This document shows, piece by piece, positions 8,629-19,980 of a DNA stretch of 64,000 nucleotides. The DNA comes from Leishmania mexicana MHOM/GT/2001/U1103 (lineage: Eukaryota; Euglenozoa; Kinetoplastea; Trypanosomatida; Trypanosomatidae), in the NCBI RefSeq assembly GCF_000234665.1, contig NC_018313.1, forward strand, positions 186,001 through 250,000. The letters run 5' to 3'. The notes below the pieces were generated by a model that did no database searches, was not told the origin of the DNA, and saw nothing but the letters and a program-made list of their open reading frames with translations. How positions within the stretch are numbered: position 1 is the first letter of the stretch; the number at the start of each line of letters is the position of its first letter. Both the position numbers and the translations under genes were made by a program.

Positions 8629-11416
8629 CCACCGCTCACCAAGTCGTTACCTGTTGGCCCTCTCTCCCTCTCTCGCTGGCCGCCCACCCACCCACCCTTC
8701 CGTTGCCTCGAGCTTCCTCGTACCCATCGTCCAGTCAGCATGACCCCTTTTACAGCTTCGTGTGGTGTATCCTTCGCTCCCACTGGCCATGGAGGGGGGA
8801 GGGGGTAAGGGCTGCCGTTATTAGTTGTAGTGGAGGTCATCGTGGCGTTTTGCTGTTGTGGTGGTGGTGGTGGTGTGTTTCTCTTGTAGCCGCTCTCGCG
8901 TGGGCCCACGGGCTTACGCGTGTGCGCATGTAGGCGAAAGTGTGAAGCAGAAGACAGGGAATGCTTCGTCGCAGGCATGCACGTACATCAACCAACTCCC
9001 CACCCACGCGCATCGCAGCGCAGCACACTTCTCTGACTGCTGTGGTTGGTTTTCTTCTTTGTCCTGTGTGAAGAGAAAGGGCGCGCGCGGGCGTGCGCCA
9101 TGAACGACGTACTGTTCTTGTCGCCGTCCTCCCCTCCCCTCCCCCCCCCCTATGCACCAGTCTGATGTCCGTGTCTGGTGTAGGTGTTCGTCTGTCCCTC
9201 TACTTTTCTTTCTTTGCCTCGCTGTATCATGGCGGTCGATGCCACCATCATCATCATCCAGCAGCAGCAGCATCATCAACGTCATTGGCGGCGTCGTCGT
9301 CGTCGTCGTGCTCTCCCTCCTCTTTCTGCGCCTTCTCTGCTTACGTGTTGTCATGTCCATTGTTCCACCGCCCTTTTTCTTTTGGTAGGGAGGGGGGGCT
9401 CTGTGCCTTGCATTCGCCGTTTTCTCCGTGTGCGTCAGTCGGTCGGGCGATCTAGCTCTCCCGTACAGCCACACACCACACAGCACAACACCCTCGCTCC
9501 TTGCCCCACCGCCGGTCCTCATCCGTCCATCTGTGTGTAGGTGCGCCTTGATGTCTCGTGCGCGCACACACACGGACGTGAGCGCTCCGCCCCACTTCTT
9601 CCTCTCGTCCAAGCCTCCGAGTGCAGTCCTCTTTCGAACAGCGAGAGATGCGAGAGCATGGTGAGTGGGGGGTGGGGGTAATACAGCACGGCACGCACGC
9701 ACGCACCACCGCCACACCCCTCCCCAGCACACGCGCTCTCAGAGAAAAAGAGCGCGCGGGGGAAAATGAAAAATGCCGCTGCGTCAGAGCGCAAAGACGT
9801 GTCGAGGGGACGAGAAGCCACGGCCATTCCTGTAGCGCCTCGCCCGCATGCACGATGCACGTAGGCGAATGCATCCTCTGTGGGGAGGGGAGGGATGTCA
9901 CGACTTGCCTTCTGTCACCGTGTATGTGTACGTGCGTGCACGCATGTGCATGCGTAGAGCTGTTCTTCTTTTGTGTTGTTGTTCCCTTTTCTTTTTGGGG
10001 GGAGGTGGAGTTTCCATCATTCATTCCGGTCTGCACGCGCGTGCATGTGCGTGCATGTGTGCAAGCATGTCTCTTCTCTTTCTTTTTTTGTAGGTTCTCC
10101 CCTGTTGTGCTGGCTCCGTTATATCTTAGAGAGCGAGGAAAGTGCCGTGCTTCTCTCGCGCAACTTCTGTTTACTTCGGTTTCCCATCTCCGTCTCCGCC
10201 CCCCTCCCCTTCGCCGCCTGTCGCCTTGTGAGCGAGCGAGCGAGCGCGCGGAGCAGTGCTGAGTAACCCCGATGACGGTGATGATGCTGGCGCTGACGTT
10301 CTTGTTATTCCCCATATATGGTTATTGTCGTTGGTCGCCCTTAGTGAAGACCACGGGTTGCTGTTCCCATCATTCTGTGTGTATGTCTGCGTGTGTGTCC
10401 ATCCGCTTCTCCAGCGCTCAACCCACTCCCACTGACCGAACCCCCTCCTCCCCGTCCTTTGACACCGCCCTACCTCAGCTCCGAGCCCTCACGCTGTCAA
10501 GGTGGGAAGGGGAGGGGAGGAGGGCGTCGCGAAGTGGGCCTGTGTCGGCAGCCATCTCTGTGTGTATCATCGTGCAAGCCACCGTTCAATCGGAAGTCGA
10601 GGTGAGATCCAAAAGGAAAAGCGAAAACATGTAGGGAGCTGCCGCCAACACAGGCGCGTCGCCAATGTGCCTTGGGTACCATGGGCATGTGCAGGCGCGT
10701 GTGTGTGTGTGTGCGTCTGTGTGTGCGGTCGGTGACCGCTCTCTCTCTCAGCATGAGGGGTAGTCACATGGGGGGGTGGGGGGTCCTTGCTGAGGGGGTC
10801 GAGGCGGCCAGGCGGCAGCGTCGTGCTTCTTCCCTACGCCTTGCCTTCTCCACCAACGTCCGCTACACCTACTTCCCCTTCGTGGCGGCGTCGCACTCTT
10901 GCCGACAATGACCACCACCGCCGCCACAACCCCCTTTCCAGTCTTCCGCGCCTGCGTGAGCGAGCTGGGTGGTGAGGCGCACACCTTTCTCCACCACGGT
11001 CTCCCTGCTCACCAGTCCTGCCACCAGCGTGAACCTTTCCTCCCCTTCTCCCCCACGCACACACACACTTCCCAAATCTCTCTTCCTTTGACCAGACTTT
11101 TCACTGCCACGGCCCTGTGACAGGGGACGCACATCCACCGCTCGCCCTTGCCCCTCCCCCTCCCCCTCCCCCTCCCTGCACACACACACACGCGCGCGTG
11201 CCAGCGTTCACGTACACGGACGTGTGTGTGGGTGTGTGCATGTGTATTACCTGTAGCAGTAGACGTTTCGCCTGGTGCGTATACCCGTGCCCTGAAAACG
11301 AAGAAAAGGCGTAGGGATCATCCCTGTCACCGTCGCCGTCGCCATCACCGCGTGCAGGCTCGACAAGGAGCAGCGCGACACTCAGGTGCAGTAGTGTGTC
11401 TGCGCCTGTAGCGGGG

Positions 11417-11487
11417 TTTTCCTGTCGCTCCCTTTCTCTCTTCTCCCTCGCTGCCCACCCCTCACCGTGTGCACGCGCGCGCGCGAG
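11417..11487 (+). promoter_or_regulatory. Probable trans-splice acceptor for the gene at 11514
   Basis: The pyrimidine tract 11417-11466 is followed by AG at 11486-11487, with no ATG before 11514. This favours ATG 11514 over the GTG-initiated longer frame from 11469. Confidence 0.45.
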
Positions 11488-11513
11488 TCGCTTCTCCGAC
11501 ACGCACCAACATT

Positions 11514-14471
11514 ATGGCCTCCACGAATGACGGCCTCTACCGGAGCAGTTGCTCCATCTCGAGCTTAGCGGATGCGCCACTCGCAAAGGCCAAGGCGCTG
11601 CCTGAGCAAAGCCTTGCGCTCACCCCGACGCCACCGCCGGCGATTCCCGCTGCTGCGACGGTCACGGCGGCCACTCTGCCTAGCATACCGCTGGATCGAT
11701 ACCTGGCAAAGCTGGAGGAGTGTGCTGAGCTGCACCGTCAGCTGGAGGAGCTGGCACACACGAAGGAGGCGGTCGAGCAGCGTCTCGCGAGTTGTCAAGC
11801 GGAAGCTGTGCAGCTGCGTCAGACTGTGCATCGACTAGAGTGTGTGCTGCAGCTCCGCAACGAGGAACTCGTCCTGCTACATGATTACCGACGCCAGCGA
11901 GGTGGTGGGGGCGGGGATGGAGCACCGGCCTCGATGCGAGTGATCCTGCCAGCAGCGGAGCCCGTTGCACAAGCGCTCGACAGGGCCCACGGCGGAGCAG
12001 ACCGGCAATTTACCCACGCTGCTGAAGGCGCTGCAGCGGCTGATCAAGGGGTCATACTCGAGTACATCAGAACCTCCTGCTACGTTGGCTGCCCGACGCA
12101 CCCGCAGCTTATTCAGTCCTTTTTCGCCGCCTCCTCCGGCGAAGCGTTGGTCGCGACAGAGCCGCCGCTCACGTACGCGCAGGGCTCGGTGCTGCATCGC
12201 CTGCTTACACAGACGCCCATCACCTGGGGGGCTGCTGCCACCCCCGCCGTCGCTGAGCTCTCTGCATTCCGGACGTGGGCCTGTGAGCATCTGCGCACCT
12301 TTTCCGTTCGCTTCGAGGACGCGTACGCCGGCGTGTCGATTCTCTCCGATGCCCTGCTGCACTCCCTCCCCTCACTCGCCCAACTCGAGGTGTGGGGTGT
12401 GGGCAGCGACGCTGCCCTCACAAAGCTGACAGACGCGCTGGTGGGTGCCACGCAGGTGCGCGAGCTGTCGCTGCCGGAGCTGGTAGTTGACGACGAGGGC
12501 CTGCAAGCACTGTGGCGTCTGCTTCAAATCCGCGGCTCGATGCACGCCCCTTGCACCGCCGCGGTGCCGGCCGAGACTTCTTCCATCGACTCGCTCGCAC
12601 TGGAGCTGTGCACCCTCGACCTCAGCGCCTGCCACATCAAGGACCCGCTCACATTGGCTCATCTCCACTGTCCCTCTGTCGCGGTGCTTCTGCTGCCCCC
12701 AACTGACTGCATGACGGACAGCCTCCTTGCAAAGCTGCTGCAGCGCTGTCCTCGGCTGCACACGCTTGACCTCTCGGGCTGCGCGCGGCTGACCGACGCG
12801 TGTGTCGAGTTCTTCAACTCCGCAGCTCCGCAGCTCCGGGTCCTTGCGCTGGAGCACTGCCCGCACGTTCACCGCCTCCAGCTAGATCACGTCGAGGTAC
12901 TGCTCTCGTCCCTCGCGCACGTGCACGCGCTCATGAGCCGCAGCCTGCGCGTGCTGCCACTGCCGGTGCAACAGCGCGCCGTCCTCGCCTCTCTCGTGGC
13001 GCCTCGCCTCTCGCAGATCTCCTTGCACGGGCTGCCTGTGGATGAGGAGGTGCTGCGGCGGCTCAACGGCCGCAGTGGTGAAGTGGACGGCTGCGGAGAA
13101 GGCGTGCGGCTCACCTCTGTCACCTTCTCGGAGTGCACGTTCGTCAGCGATGATGTTTTCGCAGGGTTCCTCCGGTCGCAGACGGATCTACAGAAGCTCT
13201 CTCTCGTCCACTGCAAGGGTCTGAGCAACGCCTGCTGGATGGCGAAGAGAGGCCTGCCCATCTTCGCGGCCCTTCACACGCTCGAGCTGGTCAACCTGCG
13301 GACCCTCACCGATGAAGCCCTCCGCGAGCTCACCCAGGCATGTCCAACACTGCAGCAGCTCAATCTCCACGGCGCGGGCTGGTCGCACCTGACAGACATC
13401 AGCATCCGCCAGCTAGACCAGCTATCGGAGCTACGCGTGCTGAACCTGCTTGCCCTGAACCCGGATCTCGTGACGGCGCCTGTAGTCACAGCACTTGTGC
13501 AACGCCTGCCGCAGTTGCAGCGGTTGTACCACGAGACCGCCATCACCTTGGCGGGGCACAGTGAGTCGGTGGAAAGCGGCGACAAGGGCGCACTTCACCC
13601 CGTCAGTGCCGTGGATATCACCTCCGCATCGGTGTCGTCGTCCGTGATTGTCGAGAGGAATGATGCAGAGGCGCGCTGGCGGGCGGCGCTGCGCGACTAC
13701 CCTCTTCGCATGCTGCGGCTGCAGCACCACAGCGCTCTGGTCTTGTGGACAGATCGGGTGCGCACGGCTGGGTCATGCGCAAGCCGTGAGGATGTCGCTC
13801 AAGCCACTAGCGAGTCTCTACTCACGGCGACAACGGTGAACGGGGGAGACGACGGGAGTGGCATCCAAGTGGCAGAAGCGGCAGCTGTAGGGCCATCGAA
13901 ACTGTTCCCGGCAATGGCCGCCCGCACCATGGCAGCTGCCATCGCGGCCTCGGCGGCGAGTACACTAACGCTGCCATCACTGAAGGTCCCTGCACCACCC
14001 CACGAAGTGGCGCCTGGCGAAGTGCGCCTCGGTGTTGCAGAGGGAGTGCCGCACGCCTCGAGATGTCTCGGTGCGTCTCCGCACCATGAAGCAACATTGC
14101 TGCCACCGATGGGTCGCTCCACCCCAGAGGAGCCCGCGCACATGGACGCAGACGAGTGTGACGAAGCGTCGCCGGTGCATGAGCAGCACCAGCTCAACTC
14201 GCCATTGTCATACTCCTCATCCGGCTCCTCGACATACACCCAGCCTTCGACGCAAGAGGGCAGTCACGAAAGTGCAGGTCATATTTCGAAGCGGTCACTG
14301 GTGCAGTGCGCCAACGCCGCTGCATCAGCAGCTTTCCAGTCGTACCAGCACCGCCCCGTGCGCATGTCGCCGGGCTCCAGCCGTCCTTCTGCGACAACCG
14401 CCGCCCCTGCGCCACACGCGTGCTCTGTGGAAGACGTGGCCGAAGCGTTCATGGGGCCTTGGGAGGAGTAG
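11514..14471 (+). CDS. Coiled-coil and leucine-rich-repeat protein, 985 residues
   Basis: The start is the first ATG after the likely splice site. Residues about 59-125 form a Leu/Glu/Gln heptad-like coiled coil. From about 270 to 690 there are leucine-rich repeats of the cysteine-containing/AMN1 type found in F-box LRR proteins: LHTLDLSGCARLTD near residue 416, then LQKLSLVHCKGLSN, LHTLELVNLRTLTD and LQQLNLHGAGWSHLTD. No F-box is obvious at the N-terminus. Residues after about 700 are Ser/Ala/Pro-rich and probably disordered. LRR proteins of this type usually mediate protein-protein contacts, for instance in ubiquitin ligases or the cytoskeleton; which applies here is unknown. It is flanked by inverted SIDER-like copies A and B. 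Confidence 0.9.
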   Translation: MASTNDGLYRSSCSISSLADAPLAKAKALPEQSLALTPTPPPAIPAAATVTAATLPSIPLDRYLAKLEECAELHRQLEELAHTKEAVEQRLASCQAEAVQLRQTVHRLECVLQLRNEELVLLHDYRRQRGGGGGDGAPASMRVILPAAEPVAQALDRAHGGADRQFTHAAEGAAAADQGVILEYIRTSCYVGCPTHPQLIQSFFAASSGEALVATEPPLTYAQGSVLHRLLTQTPITWGAAATPAVAELSAFRTWACEHLRTFSVRFEDAYAGVSILSDALLHSLPSLAQLEVWGVGSDAALTKLTDALVGATQVRELSLPELVVDDEGLQALWRLLQIRGSMHAPCTAAVPAETSSIDSLALELCTLDLSACHIKDPLTLAHLHCPSVAVLLLPPTDCMTDSLLAKLLQRCPRLHTLDLSGCARLTDACVEFFNSAAPQLRVLALEHCPHVHRLQLDHVEVLLSSLAHVHALMSRSLRVLPLPVQQRAVLASLVAPRLSQISLHGLPVDEEVLRRLNGRSGEVDGCGEGVRLTSVTFSECTFVSDDVFAGFLRSQTDLQKLSLVHCKGLSNACWMAKRGLPIFAALHTLELVNLRTLTDEALRELTQACPTLQQLNLHGAGWSHLTDISIRQLDQLSELRVLNLLALNPDLVTAPVVTALVQRLPQLQRLYHETAITLAGHSESVESGDKGALHPVSAVDITSASVSSSVIVERNDAEARWRAALRDYPLRMLRLQHHSALVLWTDRVRTAGSCASREDVAQATSESLLTATTVNGGDDGSGIQVAEAAAVGPSKLFPAMAARTMAAAIAASAASTLTLPSLKVPAPPHEVAPGEVRLGVAEGVPHASRCLGASPHHEATLLPPMGRSTPEEPAHMDADECDEASPVHEQHQLNSPLSYSSSGSSTYTQPSTQEGSHESAGHISKRSLVQCANAAASAAFQSYQHRPVRMSPGSSRPSATTAAPAPHACSVEDVAEAFMGPWEE

Positions 14472-15051
14472 AGCGGAAGGCCCCATGGACGCACGTGCGC
14501 TCTCGGGCTTCTTCCCCTCCCCCTCTCCCCCGACTTCAGCTCCTGCACGGCGGCGCTTGTGCCCGGTGGCCTCGCGCCCGTTTCCTGTGTGCTGTCGTTG
14601 CTGAGAGGGGGGAGGGCAAGTGTCCCAAAGCTCTGAGTCTCACACGAGCCCCCCCCCCCTCTCTCTCCTCCTCCTCCCTTTTCCCCATACGGGGCACACA
14701 GTGACGCGCGCCCGTGCGTGTGCGCATGCGCCATCTCTTGTGATCGAGTTGGTCTCTCGTTACTCTTTTTTCCCCCATTTCACATGTATGTAAGCAGCAG
14801 CAGCACGCCGGAAGGAACGTCAGTGATGCGTGACATCGGTGCTGATGATGTGGCATGATGATGGCCATGTCGGTGACAGCGATGCGGGCGGCTCTCATAC
14901 TTGCCTTTACACGCGCCGAACCATCTTTTCACCGTACTTGTACGTAAACAGGCACGACCTTCTGTGTGCGCGTGCACCTCCGGATAGATTTTGTTTTCCC
15001 ATTCTGCATCGCTCTCTCTCCCTCTGTGACGGCGAGGAAGAGGGGGGAAGG

Positions 15052-15356
15052 CACACACACACACACACACACGCCTCCGTGCGTGGTATCTCAGGGCCCA
15101 GCGCACCCACACCCTATCCCCTGCCAGTGCCGGCCCTCCTCTGGTGGTGGCACGGTCAGGTGCACACGGCGCCATGGGAGCGGCTGTGATGCGGCCTGCG
15201 AGGCGGGAGGGTGGTGGGGGGTGGGGGTATGGTTTGAGGCAGAGGACGCGCTCAGGTCACTGAGTCGGTGCATTGTGCGGTGGCAGGCCCGAGGGGGGAG
15301 TGGGCGGGGGTGGGGGTTGCGCTCCTGCTCGAGGGCAGGGTAATGGACGCGTTGGG
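15052..15356 (+). repeat. SIDER2-like dispersed repeat, copy B
   Basis: It starts with a CA run and GCCTCCGTGC, then the core from GTGGTATCTCAGGG at 15083 to CGCGTTGGG near 15356. It is nearly identical to copy A but inverted, with the same 274-base core and about two substitutions. It lies downstream of the LRR gene. Confidence 0.75.
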
Positions 15357-16560
15357 AAAACAATCCTCACCTCGGTGTGTGCGGTGATCGCCATCGTCGG
15401 TGAATAGTGGAGAGGCGGGGGGCACGACTGATGGTGTTGCGGCGCGGTGCAGCCGTCCTTAACGGCTCTCAGTCTTTCGTTGCCTTCAGTAGGAAGCGAA
15501 TTGGTGCGATATGACGCACACAGTCCCCCGGTGCCGCCACACACACACACGAAGCGATCCTCCCCCCTCACTCCCCCCTCTCTCATCACCGCCGTGTGTG
15601 TGTGTGTGTGTGATGCGTTGTGTTTTCTCTTCTCGATGTTCAGCCACCCAAACACACCGTAACGCCAGGGCACAGGCGACGAGGGCGGATGTCCCCGGTT
15701 TCCCCACTCTCGATCATACACGCGCCCACACGCACGCCTCCTCCATGGCGCTGTGTCTGCTCACATCTGCCTCTGCCTCTGTGTGTGTGTGTGTGTACGG
15801 GCGTATGTGTGTATCCCTCCCTCCACGTGTATATATCTGGGCAAACCGGTGTATGTGTATCGATCTGTCTGTCGATTCGATAGATGTCCGGGCACGCAGG
15901 TGGAAGAGTGCGCGAGGAACGGGAACGGAGCTCGAACGGTAGTCGAACCAGAAAGCACGCCAGCATCAGTGGCGCACCTCTCCAGGTGTGCGTGCGTCCC
16001 CGCATGGCACGTCGGCGCCGTGCGTGAATGCTTCTGCTCTGTCGTGTGCGTTCAGCCACGGTTTGCCTGCTGTGCATCCCCCTCCCCCGCACACACACCC
16101 CTCTCCCACCAGCTCCTCGACATGTGTTTCGCTTCTCCTCCTCCTCCTCTCGCGCTCCCCTTGACGGACTGGCTGCCCCCGACCGAACATCGGCGCATCG
16201 ACCCACCACAAGGACCACCACCCACCCCCTCCTCGCGCGCCCCTCCACCCCCTCCCTTCCCGCACGGAGCGACAAGGTCATTGAAGTACCATTCCAGCGA
16301 ACCAGAAAGGCGACGATACCACCCAACCGAGGAAACAGGGAGCAAGACAGAGAGCGGCGGGGGGGTTGAAAGTCGCGCAGGAGTGCCACCACATTCCGCC
16401 CATCCACTACCTTTTCCGCTACCCCAGGTGTGTGTGTGTGTGTGTTTGTGCGTTGTCTGCGTGTACCGCGAGGAGGAACGGCGAGACGAGGAGGACGTAT
16501 GTTTGGCCGGTCTGTGCACATACACGCGCACGCGCATCCTCACGAGGGGCTCACACGCAC

Positions 16561-16580
16561 ATATATATATATATATATAT
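16561..16580. repeat. (AT)10 microsatellite
   Basis: Ten AT units, about 100 bases before the start codon at 16681. It is one of seven similar tracts, each in a different intergenic region. Confidence 0.9.
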
Positions 16581-16680
16581 CGCCATCTTCCCGCTCCTCT
16601 TCTGTTCGAAGCCTGCGGGGGCACCTCCTCTCTCCACCTCGCTCTGCTGCCCCGTGCCTGGTCGTCCTTTCGTCCTACAA

Positions 16681-19600
16681 ATGACCTCTCCAACGCACAG
16701 CCATGCGTCGAACACAGGCAGTCGACGTCACCACACGCCGCTGTTGCAGGAGCACAGCAACTGTTTGACTCGGCGGCAGGAGATGCTGAAGCTCCAAAAC
16801 AGTCAGTCGTCCAGCCTGCACTACTCGGCATCGCAGCAGCAAGAGGAGGCGGACGCGGATGCGGCTATGCCGGGCACCGTCGTCGTGTGCGGTGTGCGCT
16901 CCGCGTTCCCCCTTATCCCGCTGGCCGAAGAGGCGCAAATCGCAAGCGGCAGTGCGCTGCTCGAGACACCGTCGTCGAAGTCTTCGCCTAGCCCGCTGGG
17001 CGGTATACCGTGTCCGCGCCGTCCGTCGTCTCTGACTGCGACCACACTCTTCCAGTGCCAGGACTCCGGCACCGGTATCGGCGGCGATGAGCCTTGCATC
17101 AGCAACGGCACCAACGCGGCCGGATTACCGCCTGCCCTACGTGCGCGCAATCGTCCAACTCGCGACGCAACTGGAAGGCCGCCACGGGTGCGTCCATACA
17201 AAGGACAAGAAGAGCAGCTGGCAGAGTTCGATGGGGAAGCTGGTGCTGAAGATGACAGCTTCCATCGGGGGCTGAGGGAGGACGATGAATTCGAGGCAGA
17301 GGATGCAAGGTCCGCCAGCACCAACGCCGCGTCGCCGCACGAGAGCGATGAGTGCAGCAGTGAGGACAGTGCAGACCGTCCCGACCCCGTCATTGAGGTC
17401 ATTCAACCGCTTGCCGCGTCCAGCGAAGCTGCATCACACTCATCCTGCACGAAGCGCGCTCCCTCACCCTCGCAGGTGGTAACGACCGTGGCTCACACAC
17501 CACAAGCACGTCACTTAACTTCTAGTGGCGACAGCAGTCTGGAAGAGCTCGACGACGACCAGGCCGCAAGCGAGGAGGTGCGCCCGCGCAACAGCCGCTA
17601 CCCGACACAAGAATCGCTTGAGAACCACAGGGACGACGCCGAGGGTCGGCGTGCGTCGCAGCCGGCGGACCAGCCTCCCTCTCACAGCTGCCACGCGCAG
17701 CTCGAACAGGCAGCCGTATCTCCATGTGCACCGACTACGACGCCGACTCATCGACAGAGTGTCCAGACCACGGACCCCGAGGCATCCGTGGTGACGACGG
17801 ACGCAACAAGCGCCACCTTAGCCGCCCAGCTGCTCTCGAAGACGGAGAGGCGCCGCAACTCCGCCGGTGCGGGAAAGGGGACGCTCGTTGCGCACGGTAA
17901 CGTCATGCCAGGCGTCCTGCAGACGGTTGGTCCACGTGTGATGTCGGCATCCTCGGATGACCGTTCCCGGCACCAGCGCGCTGGTAAGGGCAGCATCCAC
18001 GCCGCTGCAGTGGAGGTCGAAGCGGCGCACTCAGTCTCCTGGGAAACGCAGGGGCCGCAGGTGATCTTCGCCTCCGAGGCGCGTCGTGCGAGTCGACAGG
18101 CCGTGGAGTCTGTTGACCCATGGTACACCGACGCCGATCAGCAGCCGAGCCTGCTTCAGACGGTAAGTTCGTGCAACCTCGTGGGTTCGGCTGCGAATCT
18201 CTCGAAGGCGAACTCGCAGCGAAAAATCTGCGGATCCCTGGTCGAGCACCACGCGGACACCCCCGTCCAGGCAGAAAAGGCGACGACCGTCACCCAGGCT
18301 TCTCCCACAAGAGCGGCAGAGGACAGCGCCGCTCAGCTGCAATGCCAAAGTGCCGGTGCCGCCATGCCGCCTCGCTCGCCGGTGGACGAGAGCGCCTCGA
18401 AACCGTCCCCCCTGCTCGCCTCTCGGTCCTCATCCCGCACGGGCACCAGCGACGGCGAGGAGGACTACGACGCCCATCCGTCGCAGGCAAGGCGAGGAGA
18501 CCCAAGGGGGCCGACGGAGAGCATGGCGGAGGGTGCAGGTGACTGCCGCCGGGGCAAGGTGGACGAGATGCCGCCGATGCATCAGCCGCACAGGCGCAAG
18601 GGCAAACCCGAAGTTGAGGGTGGCAAGGATGATATCAACGCGATGAACGGTAGAAAAAACGAAATCGAGGAACACCCCCAGCAGCAGCGCCAAGCGGAAG
18701 TGGAGCACGCTGTAGGAGCCGCAGCTGCGAGAGGAGGCAACGGCAAACATGGACTGGCGCCACAGTGTCGCCCGCCGGTGCAGGTGAGCGCTCTGGAACC
18801 GCGTCAGATCCTCTCTTCTCGTGCCATCGCGTACGAGAGCAGCAGTGAAACCCAAGATGAGTTCATCGACGTCCACGAGGAGGCCGATGATAGCACGGAG
18901 CACATCAGCTGCTACGATGTGGCCTGTCAGACATCGCAGCACCTGCTGATGTCGGTGCGAGGAGAGTGGCAGGGGCGTGCGCAAGGCCGGCAAGGAGCGA
19001 ATAGCGAGGGCGACGTCAGCCAGATCGACCAACTGGACCCTCACTACGTTGGTTCGAGCAGGTGGATGTGCGCTTCTGGTGTTTGCCCGCAGTGCCACCC
19101 CAAGCGGCAGGTGAGGGGGAGCAGCGGTGGTTTCGGAGGGCGTAGCAAGCCGACATGGCCACTAGCCCCGCGCAGCAACTTGGGGTACAGCGCTCCACCT
19201 CGCTTTGTCCCGTTGCAGAGACCCCAGGGGTCAGCGAGGGCGGCTACTGCAGGCCGCGGCGCGCGCCTTCCGCCGCTGCGGTCATCCTCGAGCGCATTGA
19301 CGCGCACGCACCCTCAACTCCCGCCTGCATTGTCGTGCCAGCAGCGCGCTCAAAGGCCACCGTCGGCACGGCAGCACAGCGGCACCTACATTAGCAGCAC
19401 CAGCAGCAGCGCTGGCCGTCACTACCGCCGCGACCGCTACTCGCCTACTGTAACCTCCTACCAGGGTGGGTACTGCTTCACGCGCGAGTGGGACGCACAG
19501 CAGCAGCAGCGGAAGTGTCGGCTGCGTGAGCTGCAGATGGAGCAGAGAGCCCGTCGCGGGGGCACCGGGGCGGCATACACATCCTTGTTGCTGCTGACAA

Positions 19601-19980
19601 GTCGTGACATGCAGTCGAGGGAGCGGGCGGCCGGTAAGGCGCCCACAAGCTATCGGTACTGCAACCTGGAGTCGCAACAGATGATGGTTCACACGGGGAT
19701 GGGCCGCGCAGATTTAGAGCTGGAGAACTACAACGACACGCTCCACGGAGCCCCTCTCATCGAGGCGCAGGAGGAGGACGCCGACGACGGTGCGGTGAAG
19801 GTGATCGAAGCCTGGAAAGATCGGGAGGTCAGCGAGCCAGCACAGCTGCGTTATCCGGCGGCCACAGCTGTTCCCGCCGCAGACAGCAGCAACGCCGCCA
19901 CCACCACCAACCCCAGCTCCCACGCACACCCTGCCGCCAGCGACTCAGCCAAAGCGAGTCGGTTGTGCGTGCTGTGCTAA
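16681..19980 (+). CDS. Large, mostly disordered hypothetical protein, 1,099 residues
   Basis: The frame is open from 16366, but that part encodes CVCVC and HIYIYI simple sequence, so ATG 16681 is chosen. Most of the protein is Ser/Ala/Glu/Asp/Arg-rich low complexity. A more ordered C-terminal third contains CYDVACQTS, a Cys-rich stretch (CASGVCPQCHP), and a Tyr/Arg-rich segment around GGYCFTREWD followed by a charged QQQQRKCRLRELQ helix. The cluster C-x4-C-x2-C could bind metal but is too short to name. No membrane segment is seen. Function is unknown; the ordered C-terminus is where homology should be sought. Confidence 0.82.
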   Translation: MTSPTHSHASNTGSRRHHTPLLQEHSNCLTRRQEMLKLQNSQSSSLHYSASQQQEEADADAAMPGTVVVCGVRSAFPLIPLAEEAQIASGSALLETPSSKSSPSPLGGIPCPRRPSSLTATTLFQCQDSGTGIGGDEPCISNGTNAAGLPPALRARNRPTRDATGRPPRVRPYKGQEEQLAEFDGEAGAEDDSFHRGLREDDEFEAEDARSASTNAASPHESDECSSEDSADRPDPVIEVIQPLAASSEAASHSSCTKRAPSPSQVVTTVAHTPQARHLTSSGDSSLEELDDDQAASEEVRPRNSRYPTQESLENHRDDAEGRRASQPADQPPSHSCHAQLEQAAVSPCAPTTTPTHRQSVQTTDPEASVVTTDATSATLAAQLLSKTERRRNSAGAGKGTLVAHGNVMPGVLQTVGPRVMSASSDDRSRHQRAGKGSIHAAAVEVEAAHSVSWETQGPQVIFASEARRASRQAVESVDPWYTDADQQPSLLQTVSSCNLVGSAANLSKANSQRKICGSLVEHHADTPVQAEKATTVTQASPTRAAEDSAAQLQCQSAGAAMPPRSPVDESASKPSPLLASRSSSRTGTSDGEEDYDAHPSQARRGDPRGPTESMAEGAGDCRRGKVDEMPPMHQPHRRKGKPEVEGGKDDINAMNGRKNEIEEHPQQQRQAEVEHAVGAAAARGGNGKHGLAPQCRPPVQVSALEPRQILSSRAIAYESSSETQDEFIDVHEEADDSTEHISCYDVACQTSQHLLMSVRGEWQGRAQGRQGANSEGDVSQIDQLDPHYVGSSRWMCASGVCPQCHPKRQVRGSSGGFGGRSKPTWPLAPRSNLGYSAPPRFVPLQRPQGSARAATAGRGARLPPLRSSSSALTRTHPQLPPALSCQQRAQRPPSARQHSGTYISSTSSSAGRHYRRDRYSPTVTSYQGGYCFTREWDAQQQQRKCRLRELQMEQRARRGGTGAAYTSLLLLTSRDMQSRERAAGKAPTSYRYCNLESQQMMVHTGMGRADLELENYNDTLHGAPLIEAQEEDADDGAVKVIEAWKDREVSEPAQLRYPAATAVPAADSSNAATTTNPSSHAHPAASDSAKASRLCVLC

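Larger units (their letters stand above)
7742..11513. other. Long (3.8 kb) gene-free region
   Basis: No frame on either strand has protein-like composition; translations are Cys/Val, His/Thr or Arg-rich simple sequence. It contains SIDER-like copy A, poly-C runs near 8226 and 9139, GTT/GTC triplet runs near 8863 and 9290-9310, and several CA/GT tracts. It is unusually long for this gene-dense window and could hide non-coding RNA genes that I cannot identify by eye. Confidence 0.55.
14472..16680. other. Gene-free region (2.2 kb) with SIDER-like copy B
   Basis: It contains the SIDER-like repeat at 15052-15356, separated CA (about 15540-15552) and GT (about 15594-15612) tracts that could pair, and (AT)10 at 16561-16580 in the leader of the next gene. 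No protein-like frame is seen. Confidence 0.55.

Noticed and set aside
8338..15363. Matching frames of about 86-100 codons at 8338-8598, 15091-15363 and 25544-25846, as a protein family
   Set aside because: They share sequence because they lie in the SIDER-like repeat, not because they are genes; the frames have no upstream signals and different ends.
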